Source: Weeksellaceae bacterium
GTDB lineage: Bacteria; Bacteroidota; Bacteroidia; Flavobacteriales; Weeksellaceae
Assembly: GCA_022701475.1 (NCBI GenBank)
Contig: JAKOOI010000107.1
Span: 1-6,007 of the forward strand
Length of the DNA: 6,007 nucleotides
Direction of reading: 5' to 3'
Made by a program: the position numbers and the translations under genes. The notes under the pieces are model-generated. The model saw only the letters and a program-made list of their open reading frames with translations. It was not told where the DNA came from and ran no database searches. Below are positions 1-5,661 of this stretch, one piece after another (position 1 is the stretch's first letter; each line of letters begins with the position of its first letter).

Positions 1-501
1 AAAGAGCTGATCCTTTTCAATCTGGGAATCGGAGGCGAGACAACCGAAGGACTGGCTAAAAGGATTTCCCATGAGATGGAAGCCCGGAATTCTCCTGAGG
101 GAAACGTGGTGTTTATCGGTTACGGAGCTAATGATTTAGCCACAAAGGAAGGTGTACCGGCTGTAGGACCGGAACGGTTTAAGGCCAATATGGTAACGGC
201 CATTCAGAAGGCAAAGCACTATGCGGCGGACCTGTACCTGATCAGCATTCTTCCGGTTGCTGAAAAGATAGACGGCGTAACAGTTGCCTCAGGAAAATTA
301 AGGAACACAGCCCGGATCTTGAAATATAATCAGATCCTGAGGGAGACCGCTCATGAAAATGCAGCAGCGTATCTGGACTTTTACTCCGGATTTGTGGATG
401 GTAAGGAAGTCCTGCTTTCTGGAGACGGTGTGCATCCGAATGAAAAGGGATATGGAATAATGGCTGAGATGGCAATTCCGGTTATTGAAAAATACCTCTG
501 A
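1..501 (+). CDS. SGNH/GDSL-type esterase family protein, 5'-truncated by the window edge
   Basis: The reading frame is open from base 1 to a TGA at 499-501, so the 166 visible codons are the C-terminal part of a longer protein; the ATG at 76 is internal, because conserved sequence lies upstream of it. What is visible fits the SGNH hydrolase fold: an N-L-G-I-G-G-E-T-T block near codons 8-16 (the family's conserved Gly block), G-Y-G-A-N-D at codons 40-45 with the oxyanion-hole Asn at 130-132, and D-G-V-H-P-N at codons 142-147 with the putative catalytic Asp (424-426) and His (433-435) in the usual DxxH spacing. The nucleophile block (GDS) would lie before the window. By family knowledge such enzymes hydrolyse ester bonds in lipids, acetylated sugars or lysophospholipids; the substrate cannot be told here. 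The gene runs convergently towards dgkA, with 119 bp between the two stop codons. Family assignment is confident, exact substrate unknown. Confidence 0.85.
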   Translation, partial: KELILFNLGIGGETTEGLAKRISHEMEARNSPEGNVVFIGYGANDLATKEGVPAVGPERFKANMVTAIQKAKHYAADLYLISILPVAEKIDGVTVASGKLRNTARILKYNQILRETAHENAAAYLDFYSGFVDGKEVLLSGDGVHPNEKGYGIMAEMAIPVIEKYL

Positions 502-620
502 AACGGCATTGTTTAAAAAGGAAATGAATACAGATTACTGCAGGGAAATATGTACTGATCAACAAGAAAAGTTTTCAGCCCGTTTTACTAAACATCATCC
601 TGTCCGCTTTTAGCCAAAAC

Positions 621-977
621 CTAGATAAAAAGATATTTCCGGTACACTAAAATCCCTGTAACGATGGAAATAACAGCCATCAGCAGCACCGCGCCGGCTG
701 AAACATCCTTGATAAAACCGATCCGCCTGTCGAACTCCGGCTGGATAAAGTCGCAGATTTTCTCTATGGCTGTATTGAACATCTCGGCACTCAGAACGGC
801 AAAGGAAACACCCAGGACCAGCAGTGCATCGGTTTCTGACAGCCGTAAATAAAACACAAGGAACAGGTTGACCGCAAAAGCGGCCAGCTCAATCCGGAAA
901 TTCCTTTCGTGCCTGATCATGAAGAAAATACCCCGGAAAGCGTTCAGGAAGCTTCTGTGGACAGGAGGTTTTCGCAT
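621..977 (-). CDS. dgkA: Diacylglycerol kinase / undecaprenol kinase family membrane protein (DgkA)
   Basis: The 118-residue protein matches the size of the small trimeric DgkA kinases (about 120 residues), which phosphorylate diacylglycerol or undecaprenol with ATP at the inner membrane; the first recycles lipid, the second feeds the C55 carrier of cell-wall synthesis. Visible signatures are E-R-N-F-R-I-E at residues 24-30, the family core E65-x-x-N68-T-A-I-E72 followed by D76, and K90-D91-x-x-A-G-A-V. Three hydrophobic segments sit at about residues 31-45, 51-66 and 94-112, as expected for three transmembrane helices with a short amphipathic N-terminus. The ATG at 975-977 gives the family's normal length and lies 12 nt after a TATATTTG box on the same strand. 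The stop is TAG (621-623). It is transcribed divergently from the exported-protein gene at 1060. Which lipid is used cannot be decided from sequence; the gene symbol denotes the family. Confidence 0.92.
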   Translation of the reverse strand: MRKPPVHRSFLNAFRGIFFMIRHERNFRIELAAFAVNLFLVFYLRLSETDALLVLGVSFAVLSAEMFNTAIEKICDFIQPEFDRRIGFIKDVSAGAVLLMAVISIVTGILVYRKYLFI

Positions 978-989
978 AGTTAATTTTCA

Positions 990-997
990 CAAATATA
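990..997 (-). promoter_or_regulatory. Candidate -7 promoter box for dgkA
   Basis: On the minus strand this reads TATATTTG, a full match to the Bacteroidota -7 consensus TAnnTTTG, ending 12 nt before the dgkA ATG. The implied leader is only a few nucleotides. I see no TTTG/TTG at the usual ~19-21 nt upstream, so the -33 element is weak or absent. Confidence 0.55.
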
Positions 998-1007
998 AAG
1001 CAAGTAT

Positions 1008-1039
1008 TTTGAAGTTGGCTGCAGGATCGGCTATCTTTG
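1008..1039 (+). promoter_or_regulatory. Candidate promoter (-33 TTTG, -7 TATCTTTG) for the exported-protein gene
   Basis: TTTG at 1008-1011 and TATCTTTG at 1032-1039 are separated by 20 nt, matching the flavobacterial/Bacteroides pattern TTTG-N19-21-TAnnTTTG. The -7 box ends 20 nt before the ATG at 1060, leaving a short A-rich leader without a Shine-Dalgarno sequence. This is the best promoter in the window because both elements and their spacing fit. It lies back to back with the dgkA promoter inside the 82-bp divergent gap. Confidence 0.7.
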
Positions 1040-1059
1040 AAATGGTTAAATAAAAATCC

Positions 1060-1659
1060 ATGAAAAATAATCTGATGGTATTGGTGACGGCACTGATATC
1101 TGCTGCAGGATTCTCCCAGGAATACAAGGCTAAAATAGGGCAGACCGCCTGCGAATGCTTTAAGAAGGTGAAAGCAGAAAACCCTGATCCCAAAGTGCTG
1201 GAAACGAAAATGGGATTCTGCATCATCAATGCGGCGGAACCGTATGCAAAGCAGCTGAAGAAAGAATATAACCTGGATATCCTCCGGGATCAGTCTTCTG
1301 AAACAGGGCAGGTGGTGGCGGCCATGATCCTCAGAGAATGTCCCGGTCTGTTTATGGAAATGATAAACCTTGAAAAAAAGGGCAGTGCCGGCAAAGCCTC
1401 TCCCGGAATATCGGTCAGCGGCACGGTTACCAGGATAGAAAAAGGAAATTTTATCATCTTTCATGTGACAGGAGAAGACGGTAACCTGATCAGGCTGCAC
1501 TGGGTAACTGCAATAGATTCCGGTCTCGACCTGCCCAGGGAATATAATTCATTACTGAATAAAAAAATAGATGCCGTTTATGAGAAAAATGAAATATTCG
1601 ATCCCGGAATTAATGATTACCGGAATATAAACATAATTTCGTCGCTGAAAAAAGATTAA
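1060..1659 (+). CDS. Exported protein of unknown function with four cysteines
   Basis: I do not recognise this 199-residue protein. It begins with a typical Sec signal peptide: M-K-N-N, a hydrophobic core at about residues 5-17, then A-G-F-S-Q with likely cleavage near residue 20. There is no lipobox cysteine, so it should be a soluble periplasmic or secreted protein. The mature N-terminal part (about 21-105) is probably helical and carries all four cysteines (C31, C33, C54, C94), enough for two disulfides. A short Gly/Ser/Pro-rich linker (about 107-117) leads to a beta-rich C-terminal part (about 118-195: S-G-T-V-T-R-I-E-K-G-N-F-I-I-F-H-V) that looks like a small barrel or OB-like domain; that fold is an inference from strand pattern only. 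The start is supported by the signal peptide and a well-placed promoter. The stop is TAA, 84 bp before dnaN. No enzyme motif was found. Confidence 0.85.
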   Translation: MKNNLMVLVTALISAAGFSQEYKAKIGQTACECFKKVKAENPDPKVLETKMGFCIINAAEPYAKQLKKEYNLDILRDQSSETGQVVAAMILRECPGLFMEMINLEKKGSAGKASPGISVSGTVTRIEKGNFIIFHVTGEDGNLIRLHWVTAIDSGLDLPREYNSLLNKKIDAVYEKNEIFDPGINDYRNINIISSLKKD

Positions 1660-1714
1660 TGACCTTTGTGAAAAACTCCTTTGATTATTTCTTCTTCATC
1701 TGTATTCTATTTAT

Positions 1715-1722
1715 TATATTTG
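1715..1722 (+). promoter_or_regulatory. Candidate -7 promoter box for dnaN
   Basis: TATATTTG matches the Bacteroidota -7 consensus TAnnTTTG and ends 21 nt before the dnaN ATG, in an AT-rich stretch. No TTTG sits at the ideal upstream distance; the nearest (1680-1683) is 31 nt away, which is too far, so the -33 element is unclear. Confidence 0.6.
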
Positions 1723-1743
1723 TAGAAACTTATTTTTAAATCT

Positions 1744-2874
1744 ATGAAATTTATTATTTCAAGTGGAGAACTGCAGAAAGCATTGCAAACTGTAAGTGGC
1801 GTAATATCAAGTTCTCAGTCGAGACCGATTTTAGAAAACTATCTTTTTGAACTGGACGGAAATAACGTTACCATTACAGCATCCGATGGCGAGACTACTC
1901 TTGTGACCTCACTTGAGGTGAAATCTGATGATGCCGGTAAATTTGCCGTTCCTGCAAAGATTTTCCAGGATTTCATCAAGACGTATGGAGAACAGCCGCT
2001 TACCCTGGCGGTAAAAGATAATGCTGAGGGCACCGGAAGCCAGCTTGAGATATTAGATGAGAAAGATAATTTTGCCGTAGCACTGGATAACGCAGACGAC
2101 TATCCGGAAGTTCCGGAATTTGATGCTGCCCAGAGTATTACTATTCCGGCAGGCGTACTTTCCGAAGCGTTAACCAATACGCTTTTTGCCACCAGCAACG
2201 ATTCCCTGCGTCCCGTAATGACGGGAGTCCTGTTCCAGTTCGGGGAAGAAGAAACGAATTTCGTCTCTACCGACTCCCACAGGCTGGTTGTATACAAAAG
2301 AAAAGACCTGATGAATCCCGAACCGATGGAATTCATCATGCCTAAAAAGCCGCTGAACATATTCAAGAACATCCTGGCCAGCTCCAATGAAGAAGTCACC
2401 ATCGAGTTCAATGAAAACATGGCGAAATTCACTTTCGGGAAGCATACCTGGATCTGCAGGCTGATCGACGGGAAATACCCGAACTACACCGCCGTGATCC
2501 CGAAGGAAAACCCGAATGTGCTGACCATCAACAGGAACCTTTTGCTGGGAGCTATCAAAAGAGCTTCCATCATGTCCAATAAATCAACCAACCAGGTGAG
2601 GTTTAAATTGTCTGCAAACATTCTCCATCTTCATGCGGAAGATACAGAATATGCAAACAAAGCAGATATGCAGATCCCTTGCGACTATAACGGGGAAGAC
2701 ATCAACATCGGGTTCAGTTCCAAATTCCTGACGGAGATGCTGACAATCCTCGGATCAGACGATATCACGATGAAAATGTCGCAGCCTAACAGACCGGGAA
2801 TCATTGAGCCTCTTGACGGTCTTGAAGACAATGAAAATATTTTAATGCTGTCCATGCCGGTGATCGGCCTGTAG
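1744..2874 (+). CDS. dnaN: DNA polymerase III subunit beta (sliding clamp)
   Basis: The 376-residue protein is the ring-shaped processivity clamp that tethers the replicative polymerase to DNA and serves as docking site for ligase, MutS/MutL and repair polymerases. Length is normal for the family (E. coli 366). The three clamp domains fall at about residues 1-122, 130-250 and 255-376. Recognisable motifs are M-K-F-I-I at the start, S-R-P-I-L-E-N-Y at 26-33, S-T-D-S-H-R-L at 175-181, the hydrophobic-pocket segment I-D-G-K-Y-P-N-Y at 241-248, and the C-terminal M-P-V/I tail at 371-376 that helps form the peptide-binding cleft. The ATG at 1744 gives the conserved N-terminus and follows a -7 box. 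The stop TAG is followed 21 nt later by a strong intrinsic terminator. No dnaA or recF is next to it, so it is not in the classical dnaA-dnaN origin arrangement. The reading frame is intact. Confidence 0.98.
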   Translation: MKFIISSGELQKALQTVSGVISSSQSRPILENYLFELDGNNVTITASDGETTLVTSLEVKSDDAGKFAVPAKIFQDFIKTYGEQPLTLAVKDNAEGTGSQLEILDEKDNFAVALDNADDYPEVPEFDAAQSITIPAGVLSEALTNTLFATSNDSLRPVMTGVLFQFGEEETNFVSTDSHRLVVYKRKDLMNPEPMEFIMPKKPLNIFKNILASSNEEVTIEFNENMAKFTFGKHTWICRLIDGKYPNYTAVIPKENPNVLTINRNLLLGAIKRASIMSNKSTNQVRFKLSANILHLHAEDTEYANKADMQIPCDYNGEDINIGFSSKFLTEMLTILGSDDITMKMSQPNRPGIIEPLDGLEDNENILMLSMPVIGL

Positions 2875-2895
2875 CAGGATGACATATAGATACGG

Positions 2896-2924
2896 AGAGG
2901 CCTTGATTTCAGGGCCTCTTTTTT
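2896..2924 (+). terminator. Intrinsic terminator downstream of dnaN
   Basis: AGAGGCC (2896-2902) pairs perfectly with GGCCTCT (2913-2919); a further G-U and U-A pair can close the stem to a six-base loop (GATTTC). The stem is GC-rich and is followed directly by a run of six T (2919-2924), the textbook layout of a Rho-independent terminator. It starts 21 nt after the dnaN stop codon and should separate dnaN from pheT transcription. Confidence 0.9.
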
Positions 2925-3035
2925 GCTGTGGTGGATGCAGAAGGACCGGCCGGCACATCCGTATGCGGCAACGGTATCTTCAGCTTCCCAGTAAGGGAAA
3001 AGGGTAAAAGTCATACTCTTAAAATCTGTTAGAAA
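2925..3035. other. Intergenic stretch with no recognised feature
   Basis: Between the dnaN terminator and the AT-rich pheT upstream region lies about 110 bp of more GC-rich, gene-like composition. It contains the short palindrome CCGGCCGG (2946-2953) and a small TTCCC/GGGAA inverted repeat with a five-base loop (2985-2999). No start codon with a convincing frame, RNA gene or promoter was found. It may be decayed coding sequence, but nothing shows that directly. Confidence 0.4.
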
Positions 3036-3129
3036 TTTCTCTGTTTCTTAAAAAAACACGACATTTGTAACACGAAAAATTCAACAAAATTTTCAAAATA
3101 TATTCAATGAAACCGCAAGGTTACATCTG
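3036..3129 (+). promoter_or_regulatory. Probable pheT promoter region, two weak candidate -7 boxes
   Basis: The region switches to AT-rich sequence typical of a flavobacterial promoter. Two boxes each match five of the six fixed positions of TAnnTTTG: GACATTTG at 3060-3067, with TTTC at 3036-3039 placed 20 nt upstream as a possible -33 element, and TACATCTG at 3122-3129, which ends 27 nt before the ATG but has no clear -33 element. The upstream one would give a leader of about 80 nt. I cannot choose between them. pheT must have its own promoter hereabouts, since the dnaN terminator lies upstream. Confidence 0.4.
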
Positions 3130-3156
3130 TCTAAAGAAATAAATATAAATTATCAG

Positions 3157-5559
3157 ATGAAAATATCAAACAACTGGCTTAAAGACTTTATCAGAACAGA
3201 AATAAAAACAGAGAGAATCGGTGAGTTTCTTACGGATATAGGCCTTGAAGTTGAAGGGATAGAAAAATTTGAAAGTATAAAAGGCAGCCTGGAAGGAATC
3301 GTAGTAGGGAAAGTACTGACCTGCGAAAAACATCCGAATGCAGAAAAGCTGAAAAAGACAACGGTAGAGGTAGCAAACGGAAAGGTACTCCATATTGTCT
3401 GCGGAGCCCCGAATGTGGAGGCCGGGCAGACGGTTCCCGTGGCGGTTGTCGGAACAAAAATCTATGATAAAACCGGAAATTTCTTTGAAATCAAGGAAGC
3501 TAAAATCAGAGGGGAAGTTTCGCAGGGGATGATCTGTGCGGAAGATGAGCTGGGACTTAGCGACGATCACGGCGGCATCATGGTACTGGATGCTGAAAAA
3601 TTTGAGATTGGATCCAAATTTTCTGATTATTTTGAAATAACCAGCGATGAAGTTTTCGAGATCGGCCTTACGCCGAACAGAACCGATGCCATGTCCCATT
3701 ACGGGGTGGCCAGGGACCTGAATGCCTATCTTTCCACCAATCAGCAGAAAGCGGAATTCGAAAAAGTATCTTCTACCGCCCTGCACAGTGAAGGCTCGCA
3801 TGATTTTACCCTGGAAGTGGAAGATTCCGGTCTGTGCCCGAGGTATATCGGAGCCGTTATTGAAAATGTAAAAATCACGGATTCCCCGGCATGGCTGAAA
3901 GACCGGCTGAAAGCCATCGGACTAAGCCCGATCAACAATGTGGTAGACATTACCAACTATATTCTTCACGGATACGGACAGCCGCTCCACGCTTTTGATG
4001 CCGGTAAAATTGCAGGCGGAAAAGTTAAAGTGGGAACCGTACAGGAAGGCACAAAATTCACCACGCTGGATGGGGTGGAAAGAACATTGAACGGTTCCGA
4101 AATCATCATTAAAGACGGTGAGGACAAGCCGATGTGCATTGCCGGAGTCTTCGGAGGGGCAACATCCGGAGTTTCCGCTGAAACGAAAACCATATTCCTG
4201 GAAAGCGCTTATTTCAATCCGGTAGCGGTGAGAAAAGCAGCTAAATTCCACGGGCTCAATACCGATGCCTCTTTCAGGTTCGAAAGGGGAGTGGATCCCA
4301 ATATCACCAGGACTGCCATTACCAAAGCCATCAGGCTGATTGAGGAACTGGCGGAAGGTAAACTCACCGGTGAGCTGCTGGAAGAATATCCGAAAAAGAT
4401 CGAAGACAGCTATGTCATCATCAGGTTCTCCAAAATAGAACAGATCCTGGGAACCAAGATCCACAGGGAAAAAGTGAAGGAAATCCTGAAGGCACTGGAC
4501 ATCCAGGTGCTGAATGAGATCCAGAACGGACTGGAAATTTCCGTTCCTGCCTACAGGGCGGATGTAACCAGGGAAATCGACGTGATTGAAGAAATCCTGA
4601 GGATTTACGGCTACAATAAGATCGATGCTCCGCAGAAAATTTCCTTCACGCCGGTAAAGCTCAGTGCACAGGATCAGGACGAACTGGAAAACAGCTGGGC
4701 CAGAACTTTACAAAGCCTCGGTTTCAATGAGGTGATGAACAATTCACTCACTTCCGTAAAAGATGAAAAAGATGCCGTACGGCTGCTGAATCCGCTGAGC
4801 GGTGACCTGGCGTTCATGAGAAAGTCATTGTTGGAAGGCCTGCTTCAGAATGCCGTTTACAATGTAAACCGGAAAAACGAGGATATCAAGTTCTTTGAGC
4901 TGGGGAAAATCTATCACAAACGTGAAAAATACGAGGAGAGAAAACAGCTGGCCATTCTGGTTTCGGGAAGGGATGTTGCCGAAAACTGGCTGCAGCCGAA
5001 ATCCGCAACCAGCTTTTATCACCTGAAAGCATATGTGAAAGTTTTGCTGGAACGTCTTGCTGTTGATTACCGGGAAACCGCCCTGTCGGATGACCGGTTC
5101 TCCGATGCACTGGCTTATGAAGCAGACGGAAAAGTACTGGTGAGGATAGGAAAAGTAGCCCGGCAGTTGCTGAAAGACGCAGACATGGACCAGGAATGCT
5201 TCTATGCGGAAATCGAGCTGGAATATGCACAGAAGCTTCGTGCTGAAAACAGGCTGAAATTCAATGATATTCCGAAATTCAACAAAATCAGAAGGGATCT
5301 TGCCTTGCTGATGGATAAAAATATCAGGTACGAAGACCTCTACCAGGCTGCTAAAAAGAATAAGTCACCTTACCTTAAAAGCATCAACCTCTTCGATGTT
5401 TACGAAGGCAAAAACCTTCCGGAAGGCAAGAAATCCTATGCCATGAGCTTTGAGCTGCTGAATGAAGAAAAAACGCTGGAGGAGAAAGAAATTACTGCCG
5501 TTATGGATTCGCTGATCAAATCCTTCCGCAAAGAGTTTGATGCGGAACTGCGGGGGTAG
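3157..5559 (+). CDS. pheT: Phenylalanine--tRNA ligase beta subunit
   Basis: The 800-residue protein is the beta subunit of the alpha2-beta2 phenylalanyl-tRNA synthetase, which charges tRNA-Phe in the cytoplasm; the beta subunit binds tRNA and edits mischarged Tyr-tRNA-Phe. Length is normal (E. coli 795). Domains in order: N-terminal coiled/B1 start M-K-I-S-N-N-W-L at 1-8; EMAP-type tRNA-binding OB fold at about 40-155 with H-P-N-A-E-K-L-K at 59-66 and C-G-A-P-N at 82-86; B3/B4 editing domain at about 212-400 with H-A-F-D at 278-281 and the conserved stretch F-R-F-E-R-G-V-D at 373-380; B5 domain at about 420-490 with P-A-Y-R-A-D-V-T-R-E-I-D at 464-475; the catalytic-core-like region at about 500-690; and the FDX-ACB anticodon-binding domain at about 703-799. 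The catalytic alpha subunit gene pheS is not in the window. The frame is intact; the TAG stop is the base of a perfect hairpin. Confidence 0.98.
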   Translation: MKISNNWLKDFIRTEIKTERIGEFLTDIGLEVEGIEKFESIKGSLEGIVVGKVLTCEKHPNAEKLKKTTVEVANGKVLHIVCGAPNVEAGQTVPVAVVGTKIYDKTGNFFEIKEAKIRGEVSQGMICAEDELGLSDDHGGIMVLDAEKFEIGSKFSDYFEITSDEVFEIGLTPNRTDAMSHYGVARDLNAYLSTNQQKAEFEKVSSTALHSEGSHDFTLEVEDSGLCPRYIGAVIENVKITDSPAWLKDRLKAIGLSPINNVVDITNYILHGYGQPLHAFDAGKIAGGKVKVGTVQEGTKFTTLDGVERTLNGSEIIIKDGEDKPMCIAGVFGGATSGVSAETKTIFLESAYFNPVAVRKAAKFHGLNTDASFRFERGVDPNITRTAITKAIRLIEELAEGKLTGELLEEYPKKIEDSYVIIRFSKIEQILGTKIHREKVKEILKALDIQVLNEIQNGLEISVPAYRADVTREIDVIEEILRIYGYNKIDAPQKISFTPVKLSAQDQDELENSWARTLQSLGFNEVMNNSLTSVKDEKDAVRLLNPLSGDLAFMRKSLLEGLLQNAVYNVNRKNEDIKFFELGKIYHKREKYEERKQLAILVSGRDVAENWLQPKSATSFYHLKAYVKVLLERLAVDYRETALSDDRFSDALAYEADGKVLVRIGKVARQLLKDADMDQECFYAEIELEYAQKLRAENRLKFNDIPKFNKIRRDLALLMDKNIRYEDLYQAAKKNKSPYLKSINLFDVYEGKNLPEGKKSYAMSFELLNEEKTLEEKEITAVMDSLIKSFRKEFDAELRG

Positions 5560-5591
5560 CACTATCAGAGCTCTAAGCTCTGATAGTGCTA
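5557..5591. repeat. Perfect 16-bp inverted repeat (hairpin) over the pheT stop codon
   Basis: The left arm 5557-5572 (TAGCACTATCAGAGCT) and right arm 5576-5591 (AGCTCTGATAGTGCTA) are exact reverse complements with a three-base CTA loop. The first three bases of the left arm are the pheT stop codon TAG. The right arm is followed by TAATAATTAG rather than a T-run, so it is not a textbook intrinsic terminator, though it probably ends or stabilises the pheT transcript. The perfect symmetry also makes it equally foldable on either strand. It might be a copy of a genome-wide palindromic repeat, which cannot be tested here. Confidence 0.9.
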
Positions 5592-5632
5592 TAATAATTA
5601 GCCGGAGAAACCGTTTAATAATAATATTTCCG

Positions 5633-5640
5633 TAAATTTG
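5633..5640 (+). promoter_or_regulatory. Candidate -7 promoter box for the META-domain lipoprotein gene
   Basis: TAAATTTG matches TAnnTTTG fully and ends 21 nt before the ATG at 5662, the same spacing as for dnaN. The surrounding sequence is AT-rich. A -33 TTTG at the usual distance is not evident; TTTA at 5614-5617 is a few bases too close. Confidence 0.6.
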
Positions 5641-5661
5641 GTTTAATTCAAAAAGAAAATA

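Noticed and set aside
76..501. Treating the ATG at 76 as the true start of the esterase gene
   Set aside because: The frame is open back to base 1 and the conserved N-L-G-I-G-G block of the SGNH fold lies upstream of this ATG, so the gene starts before the window.
502..620. Possible bidirectional terminator between the convergent esterase and dgkA genes
   Set aside because: Only short or loop-poor inverted repeats are present (for example GAAAAGTTTTC near 565-575 and TTTTAGCCAAAA near 608-619). None has a GC-rich stem with a T-run on either strand, so no terminator is called.
889..1500. 203-codon open frame on the minus strand
   Set aside because: It lies antisense to most of the exported-protein gene and runs into dgkA in another frame. 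The translation is rich in His, Phe, Arg and Cys without domain signatures, as typical for a shadow of a real gene.
2685..3014. 109-codon minus-strand open frame spanning the dnaN end and the following gap
   Set aside because: Two thirds are a shadow of dnaN, and it reads through the dnaN terminator. The part in the gap shows no domain, signal peptide or promoter.
3107..3142. Eleven-codon open frame (M-K-P-Q-G-Y-I-C-L-K-K) just upstream of pheT, a possible attenuation leader peptide
   Set aside because: It has no phenylalanine codons, no T-run terminator follows it, and the reading frame is no longer than expected by chance. A Phe-responsive attenuator of the E. coli pheST kind is not supported.
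3166..3801. 211-codon open frame antisense to the 5' part of pheT
   Set aside because: It is fully inside the certain pheT gene, with an aromatic-rich, motif-free translation. No promoter box was seen for it.
3922..4464. 180-codon open frame antisense to the middle of pheT
   Set aside because: Same reasoning: complete overlap with a conserved housekeeping gene and no recognisable protein features.
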